26,653 nt of DNA from an uncultured Bacteriovorax sp. GTDB lineage: Bacteria; Bdellovibrionota; Bacteriovoracia; Bacteriovoracales; Bacteriovoracaceae. The notes under the pieces are model-generated. The model saw only the letters and a list, made by a program, of their open reading frames with translations. It was not told the DNA's origin and made no database searches. The stretch lies in contig CAMLRB010000017.1 in assembly GCA_946482295.1 (NCBI GenBank), positions 1 to 26,653 of the forward strand, given 5' to 3'. Below are positions 1-8,086 of the stretch, piece after piece (within the stretch, counting starts at the first letter, position 1; each line of letters begins with the position of its first letter). Made by a program: the position numbers and the translations under genes.

Positions 1-1011
1 ACTAATGATCCAAAAACGAACAGTAACTTTCGTTTCAGGCCAGCCAAGTTTTTCAAAGTGATGATGGATAGGTGCCATTTTGAAAACACGAACTCCGCGT
101 GTTTTAAATGAAGCAACCTGGATAATAACTGAAAGAGCTTCGATAACAAAAATTCCGCCGATAACAACAAACAAGAATTCCGATTTCGAGAGAACAGCAA
201 TCGTACCCAGTGTTCCACCTAATGACAGTGAACCAACATCGCCCATGAATATTTGAGCCGGATACGAGTTATACCACAAAAAGCCAATTCCTGCACCAAT
301 AATAGCCGAACTTAGCACTAAGAGTTCTCCCATTCCTTCGAAGTATGGAATGAAAAGATATTGTGAAAGTTCTTTGTGACCCATGACGTATGTAATCAGG
401 CCTAATGTACCTGCACTGATGATAATGGGACCGATGGCAAGACCATCAAGACCATCTGTTAGATTTACTGCGTTACTAAATCCAACAATAACAATAGAGC
501 CAAAGACGATGTAACCAATCATTCCCAAGTCGAGAAGAGGTGTTTTCAGGAAGGGAATGTAGAGTTCTGTAGAGATAATGTTTTGACTGACCATGATATA
601 AAGAGCAACCCCGGCCGTCACAAACTGCCAAAGTAATTTACCTTTGGCCGAAACGCCTTTCGTGTCTTTTTTCAAAACTTTTAAATAGTCGTCATAAAAC
701 CCCAAAAGGAAGTACGAAAACGTAACGCCTAGAGTAATTTGCAGCGGCAGAGAATGAAAGTTTCCACAAATAACTGAAGTGAGAAACAAGCTTCCCAACA
801 TGAAGACTCCACCCATTGTTGGAGTACCTTTCTTTTTAAAGTGAGACTCCGGTCCGTCATCACGAATGATTTGTCCGAATTGTTTGCGCTTCATGAAGTT
901 TATGAAGTGCTTTCCCCAAATGATTGAAATGGCAGCTGCAATCAAGAACGCTAAAAAAGAGCGAAACGTGATGTATTTAAAAATGTTAATAGAAAGAAAA
1001 TGATAAAGCAT
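1..1011 (-). CDS. mraY: Phospho-N-acetylmuramoyl-pentapeptide transferase MraY (3' end cut by window)
   Basis: MraY is the integral-membrane enzyme that moves phospho-MurNAc-pentapeptide from UDP onto undecaprenyl phosphate, making lipid I. I translated 337 codons with no stop to the window edge. Usual MraY length is about 360 residues, so only a short C-terminal piece is missing. Visible family landmarks are an early GPESHFKKKGTPTMGG segment, FYDDYLKV, NAVNLTDGLDGLA with the catalytic aspartates, GDVGSLSLGG, and PIHHHFEKLGW near the end. Many hydrophobic segments fit the ten-helix topology. The ATG at 1011 is preceded by AGG five bases upstream. It is the last visible gene of the dcw cluster, 59 bp after murF, and that gap holds its own promoter candidate. 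Identification is firm. Confidence 0.97.
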   Translation of the reverse strand, partial: MLYHFLSINIFKYITFRSFLAFLIAAAISIIWGKHFINFMKRKQFGQIIRDDGPESHFKKKGTPTMGGVFMLGSLFLTSVICGNFHSLPLQITLGVTFSYFLLGFYDDYLKVLKKDTKGVSAKGKLLWQFVTAGVALYIMVSQNIISTELYIPFLKTPLLDLGMIGYIVFGSIVIVGFSNAVNLTDGLDGLAIGPIIISAGTLGLITYVMGHKELSQYLFIPYFEGMGELLVLSSAIIGAGIGFLWYNSYPAQIFMGDVGSLSLGGTLGTIAVLSKSEFLFVVIGGIFVIEALSVIIQVASFKTRGVRVFKMAPIHHHFEKLGWPETKVTVRFWIIS

Positions 1012-1040
1012 GAAGACCTGCCAAGTATTAAGTTTTTTAA

Positions 1041-1068
1041 ATTATAAAAGATCGCGAACTTAAATCAA
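1041..1068 (-). promoter_or_regulatory. Candidate sigma70-type promoter for mraY
   Basis: On the minus strand, TTGATT (1068-1063) is followed after 16 bases by a perfect TATAAT (1046-1041). The predicted start is about 25 bases upstream of the mraY ATG, leaving room for the AGG ribosome site. It lies in the only sizeable gap inside the dcw cluster, which supports an internal promoter that adds to readthrough from upstream. No experimental start site is known. Confidence 0.55.
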
Positions 1069-1070
1069 TC

Positions 1071-2459
1071 TTAAAGTACGTTCATTAAAGTTTCTAACTG
1101 AAGTGAACGGCTCGCTTTGATGAAGATGTATTTGTACTTCTTGCGAATATTTGTCCATTCATCATGGAACTCTTCTTTCTTTAAGAAACTACTTTTTGGC
1201 GAAGGATAACCTTCCAGGTAAAAGTCTTTATAACGGCCAATGAAGCTGATGTTTTTAATTCCAAGATTGCTTACATGTTTAGCGATATCTTTATGCATTT
1301 CACGGGCAAAATCTCCAAGCTCGTTCATATCGCCTAATACAAAATAACAATCATCTAGTGAAACTTGCTTATTTTTTACAACAGTTACAAAAGAATCTAG
1401 GGATACTCTCATTGAGCTTGGGTTGGCATTATAGGCATCTAAGAAGATATTTCCAATCCATTGTGAGCGATTCATAGAAGGCTGCTGATACTGGCCTGCA
1501 AATTTCAAAATATCTGATTCTCTTTCCGGAAAAAGTTTCATCGCAAAGAGAGCTGTTCCCGCGAGGTTTTTCAGGTTATGAAACTCAGTTATATTTTCGT
1601 TGGTTATCAACAATTGTTTGCCGTCTTTGTTGAGAGTGATCTGCTGACCATTAATTAAAATGCGAATGTCGCCATTCTTTTCTCCATAAGTCGTTAACCC
1701 TTCACTTTTTTCAAGCTTCGCTAGATACTCATCATCTGCGTTGACGACAAAGACACCTTTGCCTTTGGAGTTTTTTAATACATTTTTATAAAGAGTCCCT
1801 TTTTCTTGAGCAATGCTCTCCATGCTCTTTAGGAACTCAATGTGAGCAGCTCCAATATTCGTGATCATTCCATGCTCAGGTTGAGCAATATCGCAGAGGA
1901 CTTGAATCTCTCCAGCATGGTTCATACCCATTTCAATAATGGCAATATCATGTTCATCTGTAAGATCAAAAATAGTTTTGGGAACTCCAATGTGATTATT
2001 TAGATTTCCCTTGGTTGCTAGGACTTTTCCTGGATAAAGTGAATTTAAAAGGAATGAAACCATTTCTTTATGAGTAGTTTTTCCATTTGAGCCTGTAATG
2101 CCGATAATTTTTCGGCCTTCTTTTCTGCTTCGCCATTCACTAATATAAACTGTGGCCAGTTCTTGCAAAAATTCCAGTGTGTCTGTTACTTCTATGAACA
2201 CAAGGTCTGGATACTTTTCCGTTAGTGCGAAGACAATTACTTCACGATCAGGCTTCGAATGGTAGACAATCGCCTTTGGTTTTTTTTCAACAATGGATGC
2301 TACATAATCAAAACCATCGAAGTTCTCTCCAACCAACCCGACAAAGGTTTCACCTTCTTTAAAAGTGCGCGAATCCGTATTAATTTTCAAATCAAAAACA
2401 TGATCGTTCTTAATAGACTTAATCGACTTAAGCTGCTTGAAGAGTAATGAATTAAGCAT
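1071..2459 (-). CDS. murF: UDP-MurNAc-tripeptide--D-alanyl-D-alanine ligase MurF
   Basis: MurF is a cytoplasmic ATP-dependent ligase that adds D-Ala-D-Ala to UDP-MurNAc-tripeptide, the last soluble step of precursor synthesis. The 462-residue protein is normal length. The N-terminal domain (about 1-110) carries the TDSR...GETFVGL pattern that binds the UDP part. The central Mur ligase domain has the P-loop GITGSNGKTT (120-129), NLNNHIGVP (152-160), EMGMNHAGE and NIGAAHIEFL. The C-terminal domain starts near DAYNANPSSM (341-350), a MurF hallmark. The ATG lies four bases after the murE stop, with only a weak GGA upstream, so translation is probably coupled. Confidence 0.96.
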   Translation of the reverse strand: MLNSLLFKQLKSIKSIKNDHVFDLKINTDSRTFKEGETFVGLVGENFDGFDYVASIVEKKPKAIVYHSKPDREVIVFALTEKYPDLVFIEVTDTLEFLQELATVYISEWRSRKEGRKIIGITGSNGKTTHKEMVSFLLNSLYPGKVLATKGNLNNHIGVPKTIFDLTDEHDIAIIEMGMNHAGEIQVLCDIAQPEHGMITNIGAAHIEFLKSMESIAQEKGTLYKNVLKNSKGKGVFVVNADDEYLAKLEKSEGLTTYGEKNGDIRILINGQQITLNKDGKQLLITNENITEFHNLKNLAGTALFAMKLFPERESDILKFAGQYQQPSMNRSQWIGNIFLDAYNANPSSMRVSLDSFVTVVKNKQVSLDDCYFVLGDMNELGDFAREMHKDIAKHVSNLGIKNISFIGRYKDFYLEGYPSPKSSFLKKEEFHDEWTNIRKKYKYIFIKASRSLQLETLMNVL

Positions 2460-2463
2460 TTAT

Positions 2464-3873
2464 TTATCCGCGTTTAAAATTGGAGACGATATTAAAATCA
2501 CTGAAAGGGTATTTCACACCTTTTATTTCTTGATATTCTTCATGGCCTTTACCTGCGATTAAAACAATTTCATTTTCTTCCATTGATTCAAGAGCATGAA
2601 GAATTGCTTTTTCACGATCGACCATCGCTTCATAACTTCCGTTAAGACCGTTGATAATATCCATGATGATATCTTCAGGAGCTTCATCGCGAGGGTTATC
2701 ACTTGTCACGACAACTTTATCTGCAAAACTCATGACAGCTTTGCCCATGAGAGGACGTTTTGTTTTATCGCGATTTCCACCACAACCGAAAACAACTGTG
2801 AGTGAATGTTTCGGAAAAGCTTTTTTGATGGCAGCACCGATATTTAAAAGTGCGTCAGGTGTATGAGCATAATCCACAATCGCCATATTATTATCATCGA
2901 GCTCAATCAGTGAAAAACGACCAAGTGGTGTTGCGATATTTTTAAGATCGATCTTTTGAACCTTATCAGAACCAAAGAGATCTGCATTCAATTGAAGGGC
3001 CACTTCAACATTGCTCTGATTGTATGGTGAATGATAGAAAAGAGGTTTTTCTTTAACGCCCATTTCTTCCAGAGTTTTTGCTACTTTAACTTTCGCATTA
3101 GGATGAACTTTTAAAACTCTTTTATAAAGATCTTCTTCAAAGTGAGGAATAATCAGCTGATGACCTTCTTTCAAAAATCGTCTTTCAATAAGCAGTTTAG
3201 CTTCGAAATATTCTTCCATCGATTTATGGTAGTCCAGATGATCTTGAGAAAAACTAGTCCAGGCTGCGCCATCTAACATTAAGTCGAACAATCTGTTTTG
3301 GACAAGTGAATGAGAACTCACTTCCATAAAACAAACGTCGTACTTATCTTGAAACTTGTGAATAAGTTTTCTCAATTCAACATACGAAGGCGTGGTTGAT
3401 TCCAGATCATCCGCAATCGGCCCCTTGCTGTCTTGGATTCCAATAGTACCGATAGAAAATGCAGGATGACCCAACATTGCACTTATTTGCATTGCCAGAT
3501 TAACTGTAGTCGTTTTTCCATTCGTTCCAGTGACCCCGACGAGTTTCAATGTGTTTTTATTGGGAAACAACTGATCGAGCACAAGTTTTTGGATTTGAAG
3601 AAATTTTGTACCATCAACGAAAACAGTGTTTTCGCCTTTATAGTTTTCAGAACCGTGATTCAGAACAAGAAGACCTGGCTTTGCTCCTTCCATGCGTTTG
3701 TGAAAACTGGCCCACGATTTTTCATCGGCATTGATGTTGTAAAAGACGACATCGCTTGTTTTTGCATTCTGAAGATTAGTGGTGATATTCGTAATTTCTT
3801 CAGAACTCTCAGAAATGGAATTCTTTGAGACTATCGATGTATTAAGAATGTTAAGAATTTCTGTCTTATTCAT
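2464..3873 (-). CDS. murE: UDP-MurNAc-L-alanyl-D-glutamate--meso-DAP ligase MurE
   Basis: MurE adds the third residue of the peptidoglycan stem peptide. Landmarks are the P-loop GVTGTNGKTTT (113-123), ESTTPSYVEL (158-167), MEVSSHSL (183-190), DHLDYHKS, and FEAKLLI, whose lysine 226 matches the carbamylated lysine of Mur ligases. DYAHTPD (334-340) and GKGHE (441-445) follow. The specificity motif is DNPR (392-395), which in characterised MurE enzymes marks meso-diaminopimelate rather than lysine, so the wall is of DAP type. The start codon lies inside the 3' end of ftsI (8-bp overlap) without a clear ribosome site, which suggests translational coupling. Length (469 residues) is usual for the family. 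Confidence 0.96.
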   Translation of the reverse strand: MNKTEILNILNTSIVSKNSISESSEEITNITTNLQNAKTSDVVFYNINADEKSWASFHKRMEGAKPGLLVLNHGSENYKGENTVFVDGTKFLQIQKLVLDQLFPNKNTLKLVGVTGTNGKTTTVNLAMQISAMLGHPAFSIGTIGIQDSKGPIADDLESTTPSYVELRKLIHKFQDKYDVCFMEVSSHSLVQNRLFDLMLDGAAWTSFSQDHLDYHKSMEEYFEAKLLIERRFLKEGHQLIIPHFEEDLYKRVLKVHPNAKVKVAKTLEEMGVKEKPLFYHSPYNQSNVEVALQLNADLFGSDKVQKIDLKNIATPLGRFSLIELDDNNMAIVDYAHTPDALLNIGAAIKKAFPKHSLTVVFGCGGNRDKTKRPLMGKAVMSFADKVVVTSDNPRDEAPEDIIMDIINGLNGSYEAMVDREKAILHALESMEENEIVLIAGKGHEEYQEIKGVKYPFSDFNIVSNFKRG

Positions 3874-5830
3874 AGCTAGGAGGTGAGTACTCTAATTTAA
3901 TAACGATGTCACCGCTAAGAGCACTGCCAGCTGGAGGAAATTGTGACGTCACGACTCCCATTCCGCGATGAACAAGCGCAACGTTTAACTTATTGCCAAT
4001 GGCCGAGGTTGAAATCTTATCAAGTCCAATGAAATTTGGCACAATGTTTGGATCAAGCGCTCTTGTCGACGCCTCTTTCAATTGCACAACGTCTGATTTT
4101 GTCTTAATTGTTTTTAAGTCATAATCTTCTTCGTGCGATGCAATTTTACTAATATCTTTGTTTTTATAAAGCATGTACTCTGCAATATTTCTGAAAACGG
4201 GCGCGGCAACTGCGTTTCCGTAATAGCCGTTTGTTTTTGGATTATCGATATAAACCACGATGACAAATCGTTTATCCACATTTACTGGAAAGCCAACAAA
4301 CCCAGAAACATATCCTTTGTAGCCACCATTTTTATCAACTCTTTGAGCAGTTGCTGTCTTACCAGCAATCTTAAACTGAGGGATGATTGCATTGCCTCCA
4401 GTTCCTTTTTCAACAGCAAGAACAAGAGCATCTGTTAAATCTTTTGTTGTTTGAGGTGAAAATACGCGAGTGCGATTGTGAATCTGACTTTCGTTTTCAG
4501 GCTCAATTTCAGAAAGATTGTTCATTTCTTTTTTAATCAAAGTTGGACGAACATACTCACCACCATTCGCAATGGCCCCATAAGCAGCGAGCATTTGCAT
4601 TCCTGTTACTGCGATACCTTGACCAAAACTAATATTACTTAAAGAGAGGGGAGTGACGTTATCAGCTTCCGTGAAAATTCCCCGTGACTCACCTGGAACT
4701 TCAACGCCTGTTTTGTTTCCAAAATTAAGAGCTTTTAAAGTTTGTTTAAATTTAGGGAACGTTAAATCAAAAGCAATCTTTGTCGTTCCAACGTTTGAAG
4801 AATATCGAATAATATCTGCAACCGAAATCCATTCAAATTTTTCGTGGCTTTCGGCCTCTTTAATCCAATGATTATCTACACGCAATCTTCCTTGTTCACC
4901 ATAGTACTGTGCATCGATCTTCGTCACTTTGTTTTCAATCGCCGAACCGACTGTGAAAATTTTAAATGATGAGCCTGGTTCAAAAGGATCAATAGCGAAA
5001 CTTAATTTTCTATGTTCAGGAGGAGTCCCTTTAACGTTGTTAGGATCAAACGTTGGGTAATTTGCAACGGCTAGAATTTCTCCAGTTGTTGCATCCATAA
5101 CACCTACACCACCTTTGTCAGCTGAGTGTTTTAGGACCGCTTCTTTAAGATATTTTTCGGCCATTCCCTGAATGTCTTTATCAATTGTAAGGTAAATATC
5201 TTTTGCTTGAGCAGTCACACTATGATGACTTTCAAATTTTATCGGGCGACCTTTATTATCGATTGTATATTTAAGCGTGACTGGATTACCTTTGAGATCC
5301 TTGTCGTACATGTACTCAAGTCCTGAAAGGCCAGAGTTATCCAAACCGACGAAACCAACGACTTGGGCAAGTAACTCATGATTGGGATAGACCCGCTCGG
5401 GCACCCCCTCGATGAACACACCTTTTAATTCTTTGACTTTATCAACTTGATCTTTAGTCAGGCGAAGCTTTCTTCCAAGCCAAGTAAACTTCTTACGTTT
5501 TTTAACAAGTGAAGACATTTCATTATAAGAAAGTTCCGGAATGATCTTGGCCAATTTTTTATAGACGTTTTTATCGTTACCCGTTGCTTTGGGAATTGTG
5601 AAAATGCTGTATGTTTGAACATTTAGTGCAAGAGGGTGGCCCTCACGATCGTAAATGTTTCCACGTTTAGGATAAACGGTTACGGTGCGAAGATATTGAG
5701 AATTCGCTCGAACAATAAGTTCATCTGCATCGATCAGCTGAACTTTAAATGCTTTTCCTAGTACGAGAAGGAAAAACAAGCAAAAGCATGTGAAGACAAA
5801 GATAATTCTATTTTTTTCAACACGATTCAT
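3866..5830 (-). CDS. ftsI: Septal peptidoglycan transpeptidase FtsI (PBP3) with a PASTA domain
   Basis: This class B penicillin-binding protein cross-links peptidoglycan at the division septum. A single N-terminal membrane helix (about 9-29) anchors it, and the PBP dimerisation domain follows (RGNIYDREG at 56-64). The transpeptidase domain has SSFK (287-290) with the acylated serine, and SSN (344-346). The third motif reads GKTAT (490-494): the usual KTG glycine is alanine. I checked the codons (AAG ACA GCA), so this is what the sequence shows. One PASTA repeat (about 593-648) ends the protein, a common addition outside enterobacteria. The position between ftsL and murE supports FtsI over an elongation PBP2. 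At 654 residues it is normal length. Confidence 0.95.
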   Translation of the reverse strand: MNRVEKNRIIFVFTCFCLFFLLVLGKAFKVQLIDADELIVRANSQYLRTVTVYPKRGNIYDREGHPLALNVQTYSIFTIPKATGNDKNVYKKLAKIIPELSYNEMSSLVKKRKKFTWLGRKLRLTKDQVDKVKELKGVFIEGVPERVYPNHELLAQVVGFVGLDNSGLSGLEYMYDKDLKGNPVTLKYTIDNKGRPIKFESHHSVTAQAKDIYLTIDKDIQGMAEKYLKEAVLKHSADKGGVGVMDATTGEILAVANYPTFDPNNVKGTPPEHRKLSFAIDPFEPGSSFKIFTVGSAIENKVTKIDAQYYGEQGRLRVDNHWIKEAESHEKFEWISVADIIRYSSNVGTTKIAFDLTFPKFKQTLKALNFGNKTGVEVPGESRGIFTEADNVTPLSLSNISFGQGIAVTGMQMLAAYGAIANGGEYVRPTLIKKEMNNLSEIEPENESQIHNRTRVFSPQTTKDLTDALVLAVEKGTGGNAIIPQFKIAGKTATAQRVDKNGGYKGYVSGFVGFPVNVDKRFVIVVYIDNPKTNGYYGNAVAAPVFRNIAEYMLYKNKDISKIASHEEDYDLKTIKTKSDVVQLKEASTRALDPNIVPNFIGLDKISTSAIGNKLNVALVHRGMGVVTSQFPPAGSALSGDIVIKLEYSPPSYE

Positions 5831-5841
5831 TCGTTAAATAC

Positions 5842-6156
5842 CTACGGGATGACAATAACCTGCTCTTGCTTTGGCTGATCTAAATTATGAACAGCTGCAA
5901 GTTTGCGCAATTTTTCAGAAGAAAGCATTCTTGCCTTCTTCGCCTTTAATTCTTTGTTATCAAGAATTACTTTTTCAATGTCTTTGTTTGTTTTTGAAAT
6001 TTTGTAATCCATCTCTACATTTTTCATGCGAAAAAGAACGAAAAGGATGGCAAGAGTTGTGAACGATAGGAAGAGTGGAAAACCTTGAGAACTAAAAATA
6101 ATTTCTCTAATCTTTTTACCCAACTGAAATTTTTCAGCAGTTTTTCTTGTCGCCAT
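5842..6156 (-). CDS. ftsL: Cell division protein FtsL-like
   Basis: This is a small bitopic membrane protein of 104 residues: a basic N-terminus (MATRKTAEKFQLGKKIR), one membrane helix (FPLFLSFTTLAILFVLF, about 25-42), and a periplasmic heptad-rich coiled coil ending in a short PKQEQVIVIP tail. FtsL primary sequence is poorly conserved. The call rests on this architecture and on the position between rsmH and ftsI, where ftsL lies in dcw clusters. It would join FtsB and FtsQ to activate the FtsWI complex. I chose the ATG at 6156 over the in-frame GTG at 6162, because AAGGAG lies five bases upstream of the ATG but runs into the GTG. Confidence 0.82.
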   Translation of the reverse strand: MATRKTAEKFQLGKKIREIIFSSQGFPLFLSFTTLAILFVLFRMKNVEMDYKISKTNKDIEKVILDNKELKAKKARMLSSEKLRKLAAVHNLDQPKQEQVIVIP

Positions 6157-6175
6157 AATCACTCCTTGATTGGCC

Positions 6176-7156
6176 TTAGCCTACAAGGGATCGATACTTG
6201 TTCTTTTCCCTTTTGGCCGAAATTCTTTCCAACACTCTCAGTTTAGCACTTCTTGATCGGGAATTGTGGGAAATTTCTTCTTCAGTTGGCAAAATTGGTT
6301 TTTTTGTGAGGACTTCAACTGGAAGCTCTTCATGAGCCGAAGCATCTCTAAAAATATTTTTTACAATTCTATCTTCCAGCGAGTGAAAACTAATGATCGC
6401 TAAACGACCACCCATTCTAAGCAGTGGAATAAGTTGATTAATAACGTCAGTTAAAACTTCAAGCTCTTGATTAACTTCAAGTCTCAAGGCCTGAAATACT
6501 CGAGTTGAGGGATTGGTTTTCCCGTAACGATGCTCCTTTGGATAACAGTGAAAGATAATGTTCTCTAAATCTTTCGTTGTTTTAATGGGTGTCGTTTTTC
6601 TTTGCTCACAAATTTTAGCCGCAATTTTTCTCGCATTTTTCTCTTCGCCATATTCTTCAAAAATTCGACGAAGATCTTCTTCGCGATAAGTGTTCACAAT
6701 TTCTTCAGCAGTTTTAAAATCGTCTGAAACATTGTTCATCCGCATATCGAGAGGTCCATCAAAACGAAACGAGAAGCCTCTATCAGCTTCGTCGAAGTGG
6801 TGAGAAGAAACTCCAAGATCGAGCAATATTCCTTGAAAGCCACCGTGTTTTTCAAAAATTTCTGGAGAATGTTGTTTGATAATTTCTGGAAAATGAACGA
6901 AGTTCGTCGTGATTAATTGAATTCGATCTTCCATTTTTTCATTAGCTATTCGAGCATGTCCATTTCTCAAAGCATCTGGATCTTGATCTGTCGAACGAAC
7001 ATTAAAAAGGGGATTACGGTAGAGAAACTCAAACGAATGTCCTCCACCGCCAAAAGTTAGGTCAGCATAAAACGATTTTTCATCGTCTGGTGCTTTTTCT
7101 GTCAAAAGATCGATGCACTCTTTTTTGAGTACCGTATAGTGCTGAGTATACGTCAT
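6176..7156 (-). CDS. rsmH: 16S rRNA (cytosine-1402-N4)-methyltransferase RsmH (MraW)
   Basis: RsmH methylates N4 of C1402 in the 16S rRNA decoding centre, using S-adenosylmethionine. Family landmarks are the N-terminal HYTVLKKECIDLL, the SAM loop ADLTFGGGGHS, GILLDLGVSSHHFDEADRGFSFR with the DLGVSS motif, PLDMRMN, NPSTRVFQALRLEVN, and the C-terminal IISFHSLEDRIVKNIF and NSRSRSAKLRVLER. Length (326 residues) is typical. It is the second gene of the cluster and starts at a TAATG junction with mtnP (one-base overlap), so the two are almost certainly cotranslated. No mraZ lies upstream, although mraZ-rsmH is the usual pair. Confidence 0.97.
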   Translation of the reverse strand: MTYTQHYTVLKKECIDLLTEKAPDDEKSFYADLTFGGGGHSFEFLYRNPLFNVRSTDQDPDALRNGHARIANEKMEDRIQLITTNFVHFPEIIKQHSPEIFEKHGGFQGILLDLGVSSHHFDEADRGFSFRFDGPLDMRMNNVSDDFKTAEEIVNTYREEDLRRIFEEYGEEKNARKIAAKICEQRKTTPIKTTKDLENIIFHCYPKEHRYGKTNPSTRVFQALRLEVNQELEVLTDVINQLIPLLRMGGRLAIISFHSLEDRIVKNIFRDASAHEELPVEVLTKKPILPTEEEISHNSRSRSAKLRVLERISAKREKNKYRSLVG

Positions 7157-8001
7157 TATCGCATCAACACTTCTAACATTTCAGATTGCTCTGCTGTCAT
7201 TTGAGCTGGCTTCGAAAGAACTGCATATGTATTTTCTTTCTGAAACTTCAAAGGATTTTGTGAAAGTTGTGGAATCAATCTCTTCAATACAGCATGCGCC
7301 TGTTGATTGTTAGTGGCCATGACTTTCATAATTTCTTCAAGTGTGCAGTGTTCTTCTTTCCAACAATCGTAATCTGTAACCATAGCTATAGTTGCGTAGG
7401 CCATTCCTGCTTCTTTTGCAAGATAGGCTTCTGGAACATTCGTCATCCCAATTACACTAGCTCCAAAACTTCTATAAATATTTGATTCGGCCTTTGATGA
7501 AAACTGAGGTCCCTCAATACAAATATATGAACCTCCTACACCGTGTTTGATTTTTTCATCACGACAGGCCTGAATGAGAATTTCTTGAAGACTTTTCTCT
7601 ACAGGATTTGCAACAGATACATGTCCTACAAAACCATTATTGAAAAATGTTCTTTCTCTTTTGCCTTTAGTCCAATCAATAAATTGATCAACGATGACAA
7701 AACTCGTTGGTGGATATTCTTCTTTAAGAGAGCCTACTGCTGATACTGAAATGATTGTGTCTACGCCAAGCTTTTTTAAAGCAAATATGTTTGCACGATA
7801 GTTGACTTCACTTGGAGTGAAAGAGTGATTTTTTCCGTGTCTAGGTAGAAAATAAAATGAATGACCATTTAATTTTGCTTCAATGATTTCTGAAGTAGGA
7901 TTTCCAAATGGTGTCGTAACCTTATGCTCTTTTACGACTTCAATTCCTTCAATTTTATATACGCCGCTTCCACCGATAATACCTAATTTAATTGGGTTCA
8001 C
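7156..8001 (-). CDS. mtnP: S-methyl-5'-thioadenosine phosphorylase
   Basis: This cytoplasmic PNP/MTAP-family enzyme splits methylthioadenosine, a by-product of polyamine and autoinducer synthesis, with phosphate to give adenine and methylthioribose 1-phosphate. Visible motifs are GIIGGSGVY at the start, LPRHGKNHSFTPSEVNYRANIFALKKLGV, CIEGPQFSSKAESN, and GMTNVPEAYLAKEAGMAYATIAMVTDYDCW. The MTNVPEA segment and the adenine-type pocket favour MTAP over guanosine-specific PNP, though a 6-oxopurine activity cannot be excluded by eye. I chose the GTG at 8001 (MNPIKLG), because GAGG lies five bases upstream; an in-frame GTG at 8007 overlaps that site. Its stop overlaps the rsmH start, so a salvage enzyme heads this division operon. 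Confidence 0.9.
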   Translation of the reverse strand: MNPIKLGIIGGSGVYKIEGIEVVKEHKVTTPFGNPTSEIIEAKLNGHSFYFLPRHGKNHSFTPSEVNYRANIFALKKLGVDTIISVSAVGSLKEEYPPTSFVIVDQFIDWTKGKRERTFFNNGFVGHVSVANPVEKSLQEILIQACRDEKIKHGVGGSYICIEGPQFSSKAESNIYRSFGASVIGMTNVPEAYLAKEAGMAYATIAMVTDYDCWKEEHCTLEEIMKVMATNNQQAHAVLKRLIPQLSQNPLKFQKENTYAVLSKPAQMTAEQSEMLEVLMR

Positions 8002-8086
8002 AAACACCTCGATTTGACGATTAAAACTTCACTATGCAACAATCATACTCTTTAGTGGTCTCTGTGGGAATTTAAAAATATATTGG

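Noticed and set aside
3433..3828. 131-codon plus-strand open frame opposite murE
   Set aside because: It lies wholly antisense to a well-supported murE and its translation is rich in Cys, Phe and Arg without motifs; shadow frame.
8002..8086. SAM or purine riboswitch before mtnP
   Set aside because: The gap to the divergent gene is about 80 bp and shows no multi-stem aptamer or terminator hairpin.
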